Shown: positions 1 to 9,990, counted from the first letter of the stretch. The stretch: 64,000 nt of DNA from Williamsia sp. DF01-3 (GCF_023051145.1 NZ_JALKFS010000005.1:3923733-3987732); one strand, 5' to 3'. The notes: a model not told the origin generated them from the sequence alone. Translations and numbers: made by a program.

Positions 1-859
1 GGTGATCGGCGCCGACCAGCAGTCGCGCCACGTGTGGGACGACCAGACCGACGAATCCGACCGCGCCACAGACGGACACGAAACAACCCGTCATGGCGGC
101 CGCGATGACGAACAGGAAGATCCTGAACCGCGACGCGTTCAGTCCCAGTGCGGCACTGACCTCGTCGCCCATCGACAACGCGTTCAGGCGTCGCGCACAC
201 AGGGCGATGGACACCATTCCCACCGCGGCGACGACCACCACCAGCGGAACCATGCCCCAGCTGACGCCCGACAGGCTTCCAAGGAGCCAGAACATCACGC
301 TGCGCGCACCGTCACCTTGCGGTGCCATGAAGATCAGCACGGTGGTGACCGCCGAGAAACCGTATCCGAGCGCGGTTCCCGTCAACACGAGCCGCAAAGG
401 CACCAATCCGGCTGCCGATCTCGCCATCAGATAAACGAGGGCGGTGGCACCGAGGGCGCCCAGGAACGCTGCGGTACTCAGCGCGTAGATACCCAGCGCA
501 CCGAAAGTGCCGAACAGCACAACTGCTGTCGCGCCCACAGATGCTCCCGAGGAGATCCCGAGGACATACGGGTCTGCCAATGCGTTGCGTACCATCGCCT
601 GAACGAGTAGACCCACAGCACTGAGTCCGGCGCCGACGAACACTGCCACGATCAGTCGCGGCATTCTGGAATCGACCACTATCCGGTAGTTGGGCACGTC
701 GTCTGCGGATATTGCGCCTCCGACCAACTCGGCCCAGAGGAACGAGGTGGTGTCGCGCCAGGGAACGTGAACGGTACCGAACATGAGGGCCATCACCGAC
801 ACAGCGACCAGCGCGGAACACAACCCGACCACCAACGCAGTCACCGAATGAGGGCGCAT
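1..859 (-). CDS. FecCD-type ABC transporter permease (partial)
   Basis: Membrane permease of the FecCD/BtuC family, which moves iron-siderophores, haem or cobalamin with an ATPase and a binding protein. I translated it by hand; about 286 codons are visible and the 3' end runs off the window. Hydrophobic segments alternate through the protein, and family hallmarks are visible: a SRMPRLIVA-like stretch, RNALADPYVLGISSGAS and GFVGLVVPHVARLLVG. The ATG at 859 has a GGAAAG about 8 nt upstream; an in-frame ATG at 904 is the alternative, just after a stop codon. A cobalamin riboswitch lies upstream on the same strand, so I infer a corrinoid or cobalt-related substrate, but sequence alone does not settle this. 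Confidence 0.85.
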   Translation of the reverse strand, partial: MRPHSVTALVVGLCSALVAVSVMALMFGTVHVPWRDTTSFLWAELVGGAISADDVPNYRIVVDSRMPRLIVAVFVGAGLSAVGLLVQAMVRNALADPYVLGISSGASVGATAVVLFGTFGALGIYALSTAAFLGALGATALVYLMARSAAGLVPLRLVLTGTALGYGFSAVTTVLIFMAPQGDGARSVMFWLLGSLSGVSWGMVPLVVVVAAVGMVSIALCARRLNALSMGDEVSAALGLNASRFRIFLFVIAAAMTGCFVSVCGAVGFVGLVVPHVARLLVGADH

Positions 860-1000
860 CGCCGCACTTTCCGCTGTACCGGATGCCGACCGACCCGTAC
901 GCATGCGTCAGCGAATGAAGGCGCGCGCGAGCACACCATCACCGCGTCAACCGTGTCCCTCGGAGTCGACGGGCGACCACGCCGGCGGCGCGGTCACGTT

Positions 1001-1195
1001 GGCAGGTCTTCGGACTCGTGGACATGACACCGTACGTTCGGTGTCTCCTACCGGCGGTCGCTTCCCAGGCTCACACCCAGTGCTGGTGACCGCGTTCGTT
1101 TCCACTCACCGCTGCGGGGCAGTTCCGGATCTTCACCGGATTCCCTCTTACGATCCGCCGGTCTATGACCGACGGAAACCAACGCCCGGTCAACC
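1001..1195 (-). promoter_or_regulatory. Cobalamin (B12) riboswitch
   Basis: On the minus strand this leader contains the conserved B12-box core: AGAGGGAATCCGGTG, then ATCCGGAACTGCCCC, GCAGCGGTGAGTGG, and the distal GAAGACCTGCC, in the order of the cobalamin riboswitch family. It ends about 140 nt before the FecCD permease start, so it probably shuts off that transporter when adenosylcobalamin is plentiful. The 5' boundary is approximate. Confidence 0.92.
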
Positions 1196-1242
1196 TAACA
1201 TTTCACCGGCACCCGAACAGACACCGGTTCTAGACTGTCGCC

Positions 1243-1647
1243 ATGCCCCACCCGATCATGTACTCCGAGGACGACCCGGTCCTGATTCGACTGCGCACCA
1301 TTGCACTCGCGTTCCCGGATGCGACGGAGAAGATCGCACACGGTCGCCCGACGTTCCGCGGCGGGAAGATGTTCGGCATGTACGGCGGCGGGGTCAAAGG
1401 CGGACCGCAGTTCGAGCAATCGCTGCTGTTCAAAGTGGAGCAGACCGAACGCGTTGCACTGGAACAAGACTCGCGATTCTTCTATCCGGCGTACGTGGGA
1501 CCGTACGGATGGATGGGGATCGACCTGTCGGCACGGCCGGACTGGACGGAGGTGGCCGAACTACTCGATGCCAGCTACCGCTCTGTCGCGACAAAGAAGC
1601 TGATCGCCCGGCTCGACGCCGGCGAGCGCCCCGCCGAACTGACCTGA
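1243..1647 (+). CDS. MmcQ/YjbR family protein
   Basis: A 134-aa single-domain protein of the MmcQ/YjbR fold. Family features include the N-terminal LRTIALAFPDATEKIAHGRP, the core GGKMFGMYGGG, and the C-terminal WTEVAELLDASYRSVATKKL. Members are described as DNA-binding-like but the function is not established. TAGACT lies 6 nt before the ATG, so the mRNA is probably leaderless. It is divergent from the cobalamin riboswitch and shares that upstream region. Confidence 0.85.
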   Translation: MPHPIMYSEDDPVLIRLRTIALAFPDATEKIAHGRPTFRGGKMFGMYGGGVKGGPQFEQSLLFKVEQTERVALEQDSRFFYPAYVGPYGWMGIDLSARPDWTEVAELLDASYRSVATKKLIARLDAGERPAELT

Positions 1648-1878
1648 CGTCATCGCTCGGTTGCTGCGCCGTGGCCGAACTCATCACCGTCCTCGGTGGG
1701 CTGGGGGCCCGCATCGTCACGGCCATGGCACGGGAGCGGCCAGATGAAGGTGCGGCCCTGCATCGCGGTCCGAACCCGCGTCGGTCTCGCGCAAATCCGT
1801 GCGCGGCAGGCAAAGTTGTCCATACCTCATCAGAGGCTGCGCAGGCGATGAATGTTCCCGACCGACCGGGCCGGGTCG

Positions 1879-2892
1879 CTATACCGCGGTCGGGTCGGCG
1901 CGCAAACCGGCCGCCGCTGTGGTGCACAGCGAGAGCGCCGTCTTCGCCCAGGCGGCATCGGCACCGGCCAGACCGCACGCGGGACTGATCACCACCTGCT
2001 CCGCCAGGACCTTCCTGGAGAGCCCGATTCGGTCGGTCAGGGCGGCGCACGACGCGGCCACCTGTTCTGCGGCGAGTTCGGTTGCGGGGGCAGCTGTCGG
2101 CACGGCGCCCAGGATGACGTCCCGACCCTCGTCGAGCAGCTGACCGATACCGTCGAGATCCGCCGTGCGGATCTGGGCGAGATCCACACTGACCGCGGCG
2201 AATTTGGCGCGCTCCAACAGCTCCCACGAAATATTCGTTGAGCAGTCGTGCATCACCACCGGCCTGCCGACGACATCGATGAAGCCGTCGTACTTCTCGG
2301 CGAGCACAGCGACGGGTACGGGCCTGATGATGTCGAAACGGGTGAGCGGCTCCACCGAGCCCTCGATCACCCGCCCGATCATCGGCTCGTCGATCTGGAC
2401 GATCACCTGAGCTCCGGTGCGGCGACGGACCTCGTCGGCATGTACTCGCAGGCCCTCGGCCATCGAATCCACGAGATCCGACCACGCCCCGACATCGTGC
2501 AGGATCTTGTGACCGTTGCGCAGTTCCACCGACGCGGCCAATGTGAACGGGCCGCACGCCTGCAGCTTGACGAAACGGTCGGTCGCGGCCATCCCGGCCC
2601 GCTCCCAGGCCTCTTCGAAGGCGTCGAGGTCGGCGTTCAGAAAGTCGCGCGCGCGGCGGGTCAATCCGGATTTGCGTGCCGACAGGCGGTAGCCGGAGGC
2701 CACGGTGTCCATCGGCATGTCCACCAGCAGGGCAGCCGACCGCCCGATCGTGTCGGCCCCGAGCCCGCGCTGCGGCAGTTCGGGAAGAAACGCCAGCTCG
2801 CACTCGCCCAGGCTGATGCCCGCGGATTCGATCGGATCGGTACCCGGCATCGATCCGACACCGGTTCCGGTGCCGGACGGCAGGACGGTCAC
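1879..2892 (-). CDS. Cobalamin-independent methionine synthase (MetE) C-terminal-like protein
   Basis: A 337-aa protein resembling the C-terminal catalytic half of MetE (UROD/MetE-like TIM barrel), equivalent to mycobacterial Rv3015c. It keeps [10 protein letters not shown] at the start, VQIDEPMIG in the middle and an HDCS stretch like a metal-site segment; the MetE N-terminal half is absent, so true methionine synthase activity is doubtful. The GTG start overlaps the mnmA stop by 4 nt (GTGA), so the two are co-translated behind iscS-mnmA. It may handle a thiol or methyl group related to tRNA thiolation, but that is inference. About 230 nt beyond the stop, up to the yjbR-like gene, hold nothing I recognise. 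Confidence 0.8.
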   Translation of the reverse strand: MTVLPSGTGTGVGSMPGTDPIESAGISLGECELAFLPELPQRGLGADTIGRSAALLVDMPMDTVASGYRLSARKSGLTRRARDFLNADLDAFEEAWERAGMAATDRFVKLQACGPFTLAASVELRNGHKILHDVGAWSDLVDSMAEGLRVHADEVRRRTGAQVIVQIDEPMIGRVIEGSVEPLTRFDIIRPVPVAVLAEKYDGFIDVVGRPVVMHDCSTNISWELLERAKFAAVSVDLAQIRTADLDGIGQLLDEGRDVILGAVPTAAPATELAAEQVAASCAALTDRIGLSRKVLAEQVVISPACGLAGADAAWAKTALSLCTTAAAGLRADPTAV

Positions 2893-4037
2893 GTGGTGGC
2901 GCTGCTGACGAGATCCGACGGGACCGAGCCGGTGACCGCGATTCGTCCGCTGCCGAGGACCAGGTCACCCGACACCGAATCCGGCTGGTACAGCACCGCC
3001 GCCTGCCCGCGGGCCACCCCGGTGAGGGGACTGCGCAGGGTGATGCGGATACCCGGGCCCTGTCCGTCGACACCGTCTGAAGGCTCGAGCTCGATGGCTT
3101 CGGCCACGGCCGGCGCCAATCCGCCGTGTGCCCGGACCTGGACCATGCACTCGAACGGTTCGGTGGGAGTGTGTCCGGACGTCCAGATGGCCTTGCGGGC
3201 GATGATCGTCCACACCTGGAGATGCTCGGAGGAACCCACCGTCACGGTTCCGGAGTCGGGATCGATCTCGGTCACGTATCGCGGTTTGCCGTCGACAGCC
3301 GGTGCATCGATACCGAGCCCCTTGCGCTGTCCGATGGTGAACCCGTGGACGCCTTCGTGCTGGGCCAGTTCGGCACCGGAGTCGGCGTCGACGACCTTGC
3401 CGGGCCGGACACCGATCGTGGCACCCAGGAACGCCCGGGTGTCACCGGTGGGGATGAAGCAGATGTCATGAGAGTCGGGCTTGTTGGCAACGGACAAGCC
3501 GCGCGCAGCGGCCTCTTCCCGGATCTGGTCCTTGGGTGTGTCGCCCACCGGGAACATCGCCCGTGACAGCTGCTCCGGAGTCAGCACGGCGAGCACGTAC
3601 GACTGGTCTTTGTCGTGGTCGACCGCCCGACGCAACCGGCCGCCTTCGAGCCGCGCGTAGTGGCCGGTGGCAACCGCGTCGAAGCCCAGGGCGATGGCGC
3701 GTTCGGCCAAAGCCGAGAACTTGATCTTCTCGTTGCATGTCAGGCAGGGATTCGGAGTCTGCCCGGCGGCGTACGCCGCAACGAATTCGTCGATGACGTC
3801 ATCTTTGAAGCGGTCGGCGAAATCCCAGACGTAGAAAGGGATTCCGAGAACATCTGCGGCCCGCCGGGCATCAGACGCGTCCTCGCGCGAACAGCAACCC
3901 CGGGATCCGGTCCGCAGTGCGCCGGGCGCAGTGGACAGTGCCAGGTGTACCCCGACCACGTCGTGTCCGGCGGCCACCGCCCGTGCGGCAGCCACCGCCG
4001 AGTCGACACCGCCACTCATCGCTGCGAGTACTCGCAT
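2889..4037 (-). CDS. mnmA: tRNA 2-thiouridylase MnmA
   Basis: Cytosolic enzyme that adenylates U34 of certain tRNAs and inserts sulfur to make 2-thiouridine. The 382-aa protein has the PP-loop SGGVDS at residues 8-13, the PNPCLTC segment with the catalytic-type Cys98, and DICF with the persulfide-carrying Cys193, all intact. The ATG overlaps the iscS stop by 1 nt (TGATG), so the sulfur donor and acceptor are translated together. The downstream MetE-like gene overlaps by 4 nt. Order matches Rv3025c-Rv3024c of M. tuberculosis. Confidence 0.95.
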   Translation of the reverse strand: MRVLAAMSGGVDSAVAAARAVAAGHDVVGVHLALSTAPGALRTGSRGCCSREDASDARRAADVLGIPFYVWDFADRFKDDVIDEFVAAYAAGQTPNPCLTCNEKIKFSALAERAIALGFDAVATGHYARLEGGRLRRAVDHDKDQSYVLAVLTPEQLSRAMFPVGDTPKDQIREEAAARGLSVANKPDSHDICFIPTGDTRAFLGATIGVRPGKVVDADSGAELAQHEGVHGFTIGQRKGLGIDAPAVDGKPRYVTEIDPDSGTVTVGSSEHLQVWTIIARKAIWTSGHTPTEPFECMVQVRAHGGLAPAVAEAIELEPSDGVDGQGPGIRITLRSPLTGVARGQAAVLYQPDSVSGDLVLGSGRIAVTGSVPSDLVSSATT

Positions 4038-5254
4038 CAGCGCTCTCCTGCCATTGCCGTGGCCATCCCGGCGGCGCGGGCGCGGGAGACCACTTCACCG
4101 ATGACGGCGCCTACGGCGTCGATGTCATCGCGGGTTGTCGAGGACGCCAGTGAGAACCGCAGCGAACTGCGGGCCCGCGCAGTGGATACGCCCATCGCGG
4201 TCAACACATGAGACGCCTGGGCCACGCCTGCGGTGCAGGCCGACCCGGTGGAGCACTCGATGCCGTTGGCGTCGAGCAACATCAACAGCGAATCACCTTC
4301 GCAGCCCGGAAACGACACGTGCACGTTGCCCGGCAGCCGTGCCGAGCCGGTGGGTCCGTTGACCACACAGTCGTCGGTGTTCTCGGTCAGCACCGCGAAC
4401 AGCTGGTCACGCAGGTTCGTCACTGCCGGGACGGTGACCGACAGCTCTTGCACCGAATGTTCAAGTGCTACAGCCATTCCCACCGCAGCCGCGACGTCGG
4501 GGGTACCCGAGCGAACGTCCCGTTCGTGCCCACCACCGTGGAGCAGCGGCACGCAGTCCACATCGCGGCCGAGCAACAGCGCGCCGATCCCGTGGGGCCC
4601 ACCGAACTTGTGTCCGGCGATGCTCATCGCCGAGAGGCCGCTGGCGGCGAAGTCGAGCGGAAGGTGTCCGGCCGCCTGCACGGCATCGGAGTGCATGGGA
4701 ACGCCGTACTCCCGGCAGATCGCGGCAAGCTCCGCAATCGGCTCGATGGTGCCGACCTCGTTGTTCGCCCACATCACACTGACCAGTGCTGTGTCCTCTG
4801 CATGCGCGGTGAGCGCCGCCCGCAGATCTGCGGGGTCGACAAGACCCTGATGATCGACGGGCAGCCAGGTGACCTCGGCTCCCTCGGTGTCGGCAAGCCA
4901 GAGCACCGGGTCGAGAACGGCGTGGTGTTCGATGGATGACGCAATGATGCGGCGGCGGGCGGCGGCCGGAGAACCCGACTTGTTCCGCGCCCAGAAGATG
5001 CCTTTGACCGCGAGATTGTCGCTTTCGGTTCCGCCCCCGGTGAAAATCACCTCAGACGGGCGTGCACCCAGCGAGGCCGCGATAGATTCTCTCGATTCCT
5101 CCAGGTGCCGGCGGGCGCGCCGCCCCGACGCGTGCAGCGACGAAGCGTTGCCCGCAGTGCCCAGGATCTGACTCATCGCCACGACTGCTGCAGGCACCAT
5201 CGAGGTTGCCGCTGCGTGATCGAGGTAGATCGGGGCCCGGTCGGAGGAGTACAT
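4037..5254 (-). CDS. iscS: Cysteine desulfurase IscS
   Basis: PLP enzyme that strips sulfur from cysteine for MnmA and Fe-S assembly. The 405-aa protein shows IYLDHAAAT at the N-terminus, the PLP-lysine motif [10 protein letters not shown] (about Lys216) and the catalytic-loop Cys in STGSAC (about Cys340). The ATG at 5254 is preferred over the TTG at 5260: a TATCCT -10 box lies about 9 nt upstream, giving a leaderless or nearly leaderless message. It heads the iscS-mnmA-MetE-like operon. It is a stand-alone desulfurase, with no iscU or sufU beside it. Confidence 0.94.
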   Translation of the reverse strand: MYSSDRAPIYLDHAAATSMVPAAVVAMSQILGTAGNASSLHASGRRARRHLEESRESIAASLGARPSEVIFTGGGTESDNLAVKGIFWARNKSGSPAAARRRIIASSIEHHAVLDPVLWLADTEGAEVTWLPVDHQGLVDPADLRAALTAHAEDTALVSVMWANNEVGTIEPIAELAAICREYGVPMHSDAVQAAGHLPLDFAASGLSAMSIAGHKFGGPHGIGALLLGRDVDCVPLLHGGGHERDVRSGTPDVAAAVGMAVALEHSVQELSVTVPAVTNLRDQLFAVLTENTDDCVVNGPTGSARLPGNVHVSFPGCEGDSLLMLLDANGIECSTGSACTAGVAQASHVLTAMGVSTARARSSLRFSLASSTTRDDIDAVGAVIGEVVSRARAAGMATAMAGER

Positions 5255-5338
5255 AACCAATCCAGGATAACCGCTCGCAGAGCCGGTTCTATTCCACCGG
5301 CGTCTGGACAGCGCCCCGCCACCGGGACCGTCCAGTGG

Positions 5339-6223
5339 TCAGCTCACCATCGCGGCGGGGATGCCCGACGAGAGGCCGATCAGCGACGGTTCTCCGAACA
5401 CGATCCGCTCGCAGCGGTCGGCGAGCTCACGTCGGTCCGATCCCGGCCATTGGGTTTCGCAGAGGCGGACGTGCACGGTCAGACCTTTGGCCCGCAGGAT
5501 CCGACCCATCGTGTCGGCGATGTTGTCGGTCCCGATGAAGGCCGCGACAGGGCTGATCGCGCCGTCCGGTGTGTGAAAACTCACCACCAGAGGCTGGACC
5601 GGAACCCCCGTTTCGACCGCGGCCTGGAAGATCGCAGGACGGAAACGACCACCGCCGCGACCGCATCGCGTCGTCCCCTCGGGGAACAACCCGACGCTGT
5701 CTCCCGCTCGGAGTCCGTCGACGGCGTCCGAGATGACAGACGGGAGGTCGCGCAACGACTCGCGGCGGATCGGGATCACACCCAGGCGACGGGTGAGCGT
5801 TCCGATCACCGGCCATCGGGTCAGTTCTGCTTTGGCCACGAAGCGGGCAGGGCTGACGGTCGCGATCGCGAGGATGTCCAGGAACGAGATGTGGTTGGCG
5901 ACGATCAGGCCTGCGCCTGCGGCTCGCGGACCTCCCAAAGACAATTCGCTGTGCCGGACGCGTACCCGGATGCCGATCGAAGCCAGCAACAGGACAGCCA
6001 TCCACCGCACGTACCCGGCACGCGCCGACCGTGGCAGCAGAGGCACCAGGACCCCGAGGGTGACCGCGACCGCCACGGTGGTCATCAGTGCGACGACGCG
6101 CCAGCTCCTGCGTACCCGCCCCGCTTCGCAGCTCGAGGTGGACAGGCAGCTGCTATCACAGGCACTCGCCGGAAACCAGCTGTGCCGAGCGGGCGCGTTC
6201 GTCACCATCGGGTCGTCTGTCAT
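5339..6223 (-). CDS. 1-acylglycerol-3-phosphate acyltransferase (PlsC/OlsA-like)
   Basis: Membrane-associated acyltransferase of the PlsC family, 294 aa. It has an N-terminal hydrophobic segment (about 43-80), the catalytic NHISFLD (His111-x4-Asp116) and the phosphate-binding FPEGTTR (180-186). It transfers an acyl chain to a lysolipid such as lysophosphatidate or lyso-ornithine lipid. Its ATG overlaps the stop of the upstream GNAT acyltransferase by 4 nt (ATGA). That pairing matches Rv3027c-Rv3026c and also the OlsB-OlsA arrangement of ornithine-lipid synthesis, which I raise as a hypothesis. Confidence 0.85.
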   Translation of the reverse strand: MTDDPMVTNAPARHSWFPASACDSSCLSTSSCEAGRVRRSWRVVALMTTVAVAVTLGVLVPLLPRSARAGYVRWMAVLLLASIGIRVRVRHSELSLGGPRAAGAGLIVANHISFLDILAIATVSPARFVAKAELTRWPVIGTLTRRLGVIPIRRESLRDLPSVISDAVDGLRAGDSVGLFPEGTTRCGRGGGRFRPAIFQAAVETGVPVQPLVVSFHTPDGAISPVAAFIGTDNIADTMGRILRAKGLTVHVRLCETQWPGSDRRELADRCERIVFGEPSLIGLSSGIPAAMVS

Positions 6224-7029
6224 CCGGGTACCCGCTCGGCGGCCTGGCGGAGCCGGTCCAGGTACCTGGTGTTCGCGCGTTCGCGATCGATCACCGTGAA
6301 GAAGTCGGCCACCCCGAAATCGGGGTCGTAGGCCGGTTCTCCGCACACCCAGGCCCCCATCCTCAGGTATCCACTGAGCAGGGGTGGGAATGCCAAGCGG
6401 TCGGGCGGTGCGATGTCGTCGAGCCGCAGGCCGTCGAGCACCACCGGCCTGTGCGGGTACACCTCCCACGGACCACGGTGCCGGTCGCGTACGAAGTCCC
6501 GGATACCGCGGACCTGTGCGCCGGGCCGGTCGCGGTCGCTGTCCTTGCAGATCGGCACCGAGGTCGCGCCCATCAGGTACCGGTAGCCACTGAGATCCAG
6601 ATACCTCAAGATGCCCGCCCACATGAGAGCCAGGACAGATCCGGACCGGTGTTCGAGGGCAACACACGCCCGGCCCATCTCGACAGTTTGCGGCGCAATC
6701 GAATCCAATTCGTGGACGTCGAATTCCGTAGCCGTGTAAGGGCCTCTGGCGGCGATGGCACCCGGCGGCGGCAGGAGGCGATAACAGCCGACCACGGCGC
6801 CGGTCATGTTGTGTCGCACCATGAGGTGGTCACAGAACTCGTCGAAGGGGTCGCAATCCCGCCCGTCGGTGACTCCGGCCATTGCGCCGCCGAAACCCGG
6901 CTCGTTCGCGAAGACCTGGTAACGCAGACGCGCGATGACGTCGATGTCGGAAGGGTCGGTACTCAGATACAGGCTGTAGTCGCGCCCGGAGACGAGTGCG
7001 GTCGTGCTGATGACTGCGGGTGTCCTCAT
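6220..7029 (-). CDS. GNAT acyltransferase, OlsB-like
   Basis: N-acyltransferase of the GNAT superfamily, in the group that includes OlsB (ornithine N-alpha-acyltransferase) and hemolysin-like acetyltransferases. Visible features are the RLRYQVFANEPGF start of the fold, GAVVGCYRLLPP, the VEMGRACVALEHRSG strand and a long C-terminal part. I chose the ATG at 7029 (269 aa) because the next in-frame ATG at 7098 sits only 6 nt from a terminator stem; the longer form would be 292 aa. It is translationally coupled to the PlsC-like gene. Confidence 0.75.
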   Translation of the reverse strand: MRTPAVISTTALVSGRDYSLYLSTDPSDIDVIARLRYQVFANEPGFGGAMAGVTDGRDCDPFDEFCDHLMVRHNMTGAVVGCYRLLPPPGAIAARGPYTATEFDVHELDSIAPQTVEMGRACVALEHRSGSVLALMWAGILRYLDLSGYRYLMGATSVPICKDSDRDRPGAQVRGIRDFVRDRHRGPWEVYPHRPVVLDGLRLDDIAPPDRLAFPPLLSGYLRMGAWVCGEPAYDPDFGVADFFTVIDRERANTRYLDRLRQAAERVPG

Positions 7030-7104
7030 GGGCACAGGTGTATCGAGCGCGTCGGACCGGTCGGAATCGGCGGCGTGTCGTGTCGGTGCAACGTGCATGA
7101 ACAG

Positions 7105-7141
7105 CAGATGACCCCCGGGCAGGGTGCCAGGGGGTCATCTG
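7105..7141 (-). terminator. Transcription terminator of etfBA
   Basis: A perfect 12-bp inverted repeat (CAGATGACCCCC and its complement) with a 13-nt loop, starting about 20 nt beyond the etfA stop on the minus strand. No strong T-tract follows, which is usual in actinobacteria. Confidence 0.8.
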
Positions 7142-7161
7142 TGGTTCAGCTGCGAGCGGTG

Positions 7162-8118
7162 TTACTTGCGCTTCTTGACCGCTTCGGTGAGCTGCGGCGC
7201 CACGTTGAAGAGGTCACCGACGATGCCGTAGTCGGCGATCTCGAAGATGGGAGCCTCTTCGTCCTTGTTGACCGCCACGATGGTCTTGGAGGTCTGCATA
7301 CCCGCACGGTGCTGGATCGCGCCTGAAATACCCAGAGCGACATACAGTTGCGGCGACACAGTCTTACCGGTCTGGCCGACCTGGAACTGGCCGGGGTAGT
7401 AACCGGAGTCGACAGCCGCACGCGAGGCACCGACAGCGGCACCGAGCGAATCGGCGAGTTCCTCGACGACAGAGAACTTCTCGGCACTGCCGACGCCGCG
7501 TCCACCGGACACGACGATGGTGGCCTCGGTCAGTTCCGGACGGTCACCGCCGACGTTCGGCTCGACCTTGGTGATCTTGACCGCGTTCTCGGGAACCTCG
7601 GGCACCTCGACGTCGACGCGCTCGCCTGCGCCGGCCTGTGGGGCAGCCTCGACCGCGCCAGGACGCACCGAGTACACCGGGACGTCGCCGCCGGCCTGTG
7701 CCTCGGCGGAGAAGGCGCCGCCGAAGATGGAGTAGACGCCCACTCCGCCTTCTTTGACCTCGACCACGTCGGCGTGAACGCCTGAACCGAGCCGTGCGGC
7801 AAGGCGGCCGGCGATCTCTTTGCCGTCGAAGTTGGCGGTGACGAGGACACCGGCCGGGGAAACCTGCTCCACCAAGGTGCCGAGGATGTCGACCTTCGGC
7901 GTGATCAGGTAGCCGTCGACGTCGTCGGACTCGGCGACGTAGATCTTCTCGGCGCCGAACTCCTTGAGCTCGTCGGCGATGGCGTCGGTTGTTCCGGGCT
8001 TGGCCGCGACGACAACAGACGGGGTGCCCAGTGCGCGGGCAGCGGTGATGAGTTCGGAAGTGACCTTCTTCAGGGCACCTTCCGCGTCCAACTCGGCGAG
8101 GACGAGTACTTCAGCCAT
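7162..8118 (-). CDS. etfA: Electron transfer flavoprotein alpha subunit (EtfA/FixB)
   Basis: FAD-bearing alpha subunit of ETF, which takes electrons from acyl-CoA dehydrogenases and passes them toward the quinone pool. The 318-aa protein has the [11 protein letters not shown] start, the FAD-domain signature [14 protein letters not shown], and [19 protein letters not shown] followed by [22 protein letters not shown]. It lies 51 nt after etfB and ends before a clear hairpin, so etfB-etfA is a two-gene operon as in Rv3029c-Rv3028c. Confidence 0.95.
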   Translation of the reverse strand: MAEVLVLAELDAEGALKKVTSELITAARALGTPSVVVAAKPGTTDAIADELKEFGAEKIYVAESDDVDGYLITPKVDILGTLVEQVSPAGVLVTANFDGKEIAGRLAARLGSGVHADVVEVKEGGVGVYSIFGGAFSAEAQAGGDVPVYSVRPGAVEAAPQAGAGERVDVEVPEVPENAVKITKVEPNVGGDRPELTEATIVVSGGRGVGSAEKFSVVEELADSLGAAVGASRAAVDSGYYPGQFQVGQTGKTVSPQLYVALGISGAIQHRAGMQTSKTIVAVNKDEEAPIFEIADYGIVGDLFNVAPQLTEAVKKRK

Positions 8119-8169
8119 TTGTTAACTCCTTGCGGTGTGGTCGATGTCGGGGGATGTGATCGGCGGGGA

Positions 8170-8955
8170 TCAGATGATCTTCTGACCGACCAGGAACTCG
8201 GCGACCTTCGTGCCGCCGTCACCCTCATCGACGACCTTTTCGCCCGCGCTCTTCGGCGGCTTGGGGGTCGCGCTGGTGACCGTCGATCCGGCATTCGCCA
8301 GTCCGACCTCTTCGGCTTCGACGCCGATGTCGGCAAGCGAAAGAACCTGAACCTCTTTCTTTTTCGCCGCCATGATGCCCTTGAAGGACGGGAAGCGAGG
8401 CTCGTTGATCTTCTCTCCGACGCTGACGATGGCAGGCAGGGTTGACTCGAGATGGAAGATGCCCTCGTCCGTCTCACGCTCGCCGGTGATCTTGTCGCCC
8501 TCGATGGTGAGCTTGCGCATGTGGGTCAGGTGCGGGAGCTCGAGGTACTCGGCGATGATGGCCGGCACAGCGCCGACGCGACCGTCGGTGGCCTCGTTGC
8601 CTGCGATGACGAGTTCGACGCCCTCGACGGTGCCCAGCGCACGGGCGATGACCCATGCGGTCTGGATGGCGTCGCTGCCGTGCATCTGGTCGTCCTTGAC
8701 GTGGATGGCCTTGTCGGCTCCCATCGACAGTGCCTTACGGATGGCGTCGGTCGCGCGATCCGGTCCGACCGTCAGCACGGTGACTTCACCGCCGTCCGCT
8801 TCTTTGATCTTCAGAGCCTCTTCGACGGCCTTCTCGTTGATCTCGTCGAGTACGGCGTCGGCGGCTTCGCGATCGAGGGTGTAATCACCGTCGCTGAGCT
8901 TGCGCTCGGAGTAGGTGTCAGGGACCTGCTTGATCAGAACGACAATGTTTGTCAT
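8170..8955 (-). CDS. etfB: Electron transfer flavoprotein beta subunit (EtfB/FixA)
   Basis: Beta subunit of ETF, binding AMP and docking on dehydrogenases. The 261-aa protein starts with TNIVVLIKQVPDTYSERKL and carries the ETF beta signature around VIAGNEATDGRVGAVPAIIAE. It is the first gene of the etfBA operon. A 7-bp-arm palindrome lies 37-54 nt upstream of the ATG, a plausible operator for fatty-acid-dependent control. Confidence 0.95.
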   Translation of the reverse strand: MTNIVVLIKQVPDTYSERKLSDGDYTLDREAADAVLDEINEKAVEEALKIKEADGGEVTVLTVGPDRATDAIRKALSMGADKAIHVKDDQMHGSDAIQTAWVIARALGTVEGVELVIAGNEATDGRVGAVPAIIAEYLELPHLTHMRKLTIEGDKITGERETDEGIFHLESTLPAIVSVGEKINEPRFPSFKGIMAAKKKEVQVLSLADIGVEAEEVGLANAGSTVTSATPKPPKSAGEKVVDEGDGGTKVAEFLVGQKII

Positions 8956-8991
8956 GGGTCTTCGTCGACCTCCTGCGTAGGGTTCTGGACA

Positions 8992-9009
8992 ACTTACCCG
9001 TCGGTAAGT
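8992..9009. promoter_or_regulatory. Palindromic operator candidate upstream of etfB
   Basis: ACTTACC and GGTAAGT form a perfect 7-bp inverted repeat around CGTC. The spacing is typical of TetR/FadR-type operators and the site lies in the etfB promoter region, 37-54 nt before the start. The regulator is unknown. Confidence 0.5.
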
Positions 9010-9168
9010 ACTCCTGTTTCTTTACCACCTTAGCGCGCACTTCCGGCAGGTCGAACACCCGATTGCAGGGGAATGAAGTCGGTCACACTGCCTTGCCGAA
9101 CCCCGCATCGCGAGGGTCACCGCGAGGTCCGCCTCCGGCTCCACACACGGCCCACTAGGCTCTGCTGG

Positions 9169-9990
9169 ATGGTCAGCCCCACGCATGGATCCAACAACGC
9201 CGTCGGATCGCCTGCCCCGATCGGCGCCGAGGACGGCGCAACAGCCCCCGAGCAGGGTTTATCGCTCACCGGGGAGCGGACAGTTCCCGGAATTCCCGAG
9301 GAGAACTATTGGTTCCGCCGCCACGAGGTCGCCTATGAGTACATCGCCGACCGTTGTCGCGGACGCGATGTCTTGGAAGCCGGATCAGGCGAAGGTTATG
9401 GCGCCGACCTGCTCTCCGCCGTCGCCCGGTCGGTGACGTGCGTCGACTACGACCAGTCCGCCGTCGAGCACACCCGGGCGCGCTACCCGCACCTCACCAT
9501 CCACCAGGCGAACCTGATCGACCTACCCCTTGCCGACGCCTCGATGGACAGCGTCGTCAACTTCCAGGTGATCGAACACCTATGGGATCAGCCCGCGTTC
9601 GTGGCCGAGTGCCTGAGGGTGCTCCGACCCGGTGGTGAGTTGCTCATGTCCACGCCGAACCGGATCACCTTCTCCCCCGGCCGCGACACCCCACTCAACC
9701 CGTTCCACACCCGGGAACTCGATCCCGCCGAACTCCACGAACTGCTCTCGGCAGCGGGCTTCTCCGTCACCGAGCAATTGGGCGTCCGTCATGGCCGGGG
9801 ACTCCGCGAACTCGACACCAGATGGGGTGGCTCGTTCATCGACGCCCAGATCGACCGGGCACTGTCCGGTCAGGCCTGGCCCAGCGACTTGACCGCAGAC
9901 GTGGCGGGGGTGAGCACCGCCGACTTCGACATCTCCGACACTGATCTCGACAGCAGCCTCGACCTGCTGTTCGTCGCGGTGAAGCCGTGA
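9169..9990 (+). CDS. SAM-dependent methyltransferase (Rv3030-like, MGLP cluster)
   Basis: Class I methyltransferase, 273 aa, with the SAM-binding motif DVLEAGSGEGYGADLL, the acidic strand CVDYD, and the late VLRPGGELLMSTPN. By position it corresponds to Rv3030 of the methylglucose lipopolysaccharide locus and is a candidate sugar O-methyltransferase, acting in the cytosol. I chose the ATG at 9169 because TAGGCT lies about 10 nt upstream, suggesting a leaderless transcript. The stop overlaps the GTG of the GH57 gene by 4 nt. Confidence 0.85.
   Translation: MVSPTHGSNNAVGSPAPIGAEDGATAPEQGLSLTGERTVPGIPEENYWFRRHEVAYEYIADRCRGRDVLEAGSGEGYGADLLSAVARSVTCVDYDQSAVEHTRARYPHLTIHQANLIDLPLADASMDSVVNFQVIEHLWDQPAFVAECLRVLRPGGELLMSTPNRITFSPGRDTPLNPFHTRELDPAELHELLSAAGFSVTEQLGVRHGRGLRELDTRWGGSFIDAQIDRALSGQAWPSDLTADVAGVSTADFDISDTDLDSSLDLLFVAVKP

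Noticed and set aside
2-610. 202-codon plus-strand frame at the left edge
   Set aside because: It is a shadow of the FecCD permease read on the other strand, with low-complexity Arg/His/Gln content.
1648-1878. A small gene or ligA remnant between the YjbR-like and MetE-like genes
   Set aside because: No frame showed family-like sequence or a ribosome-binding site.
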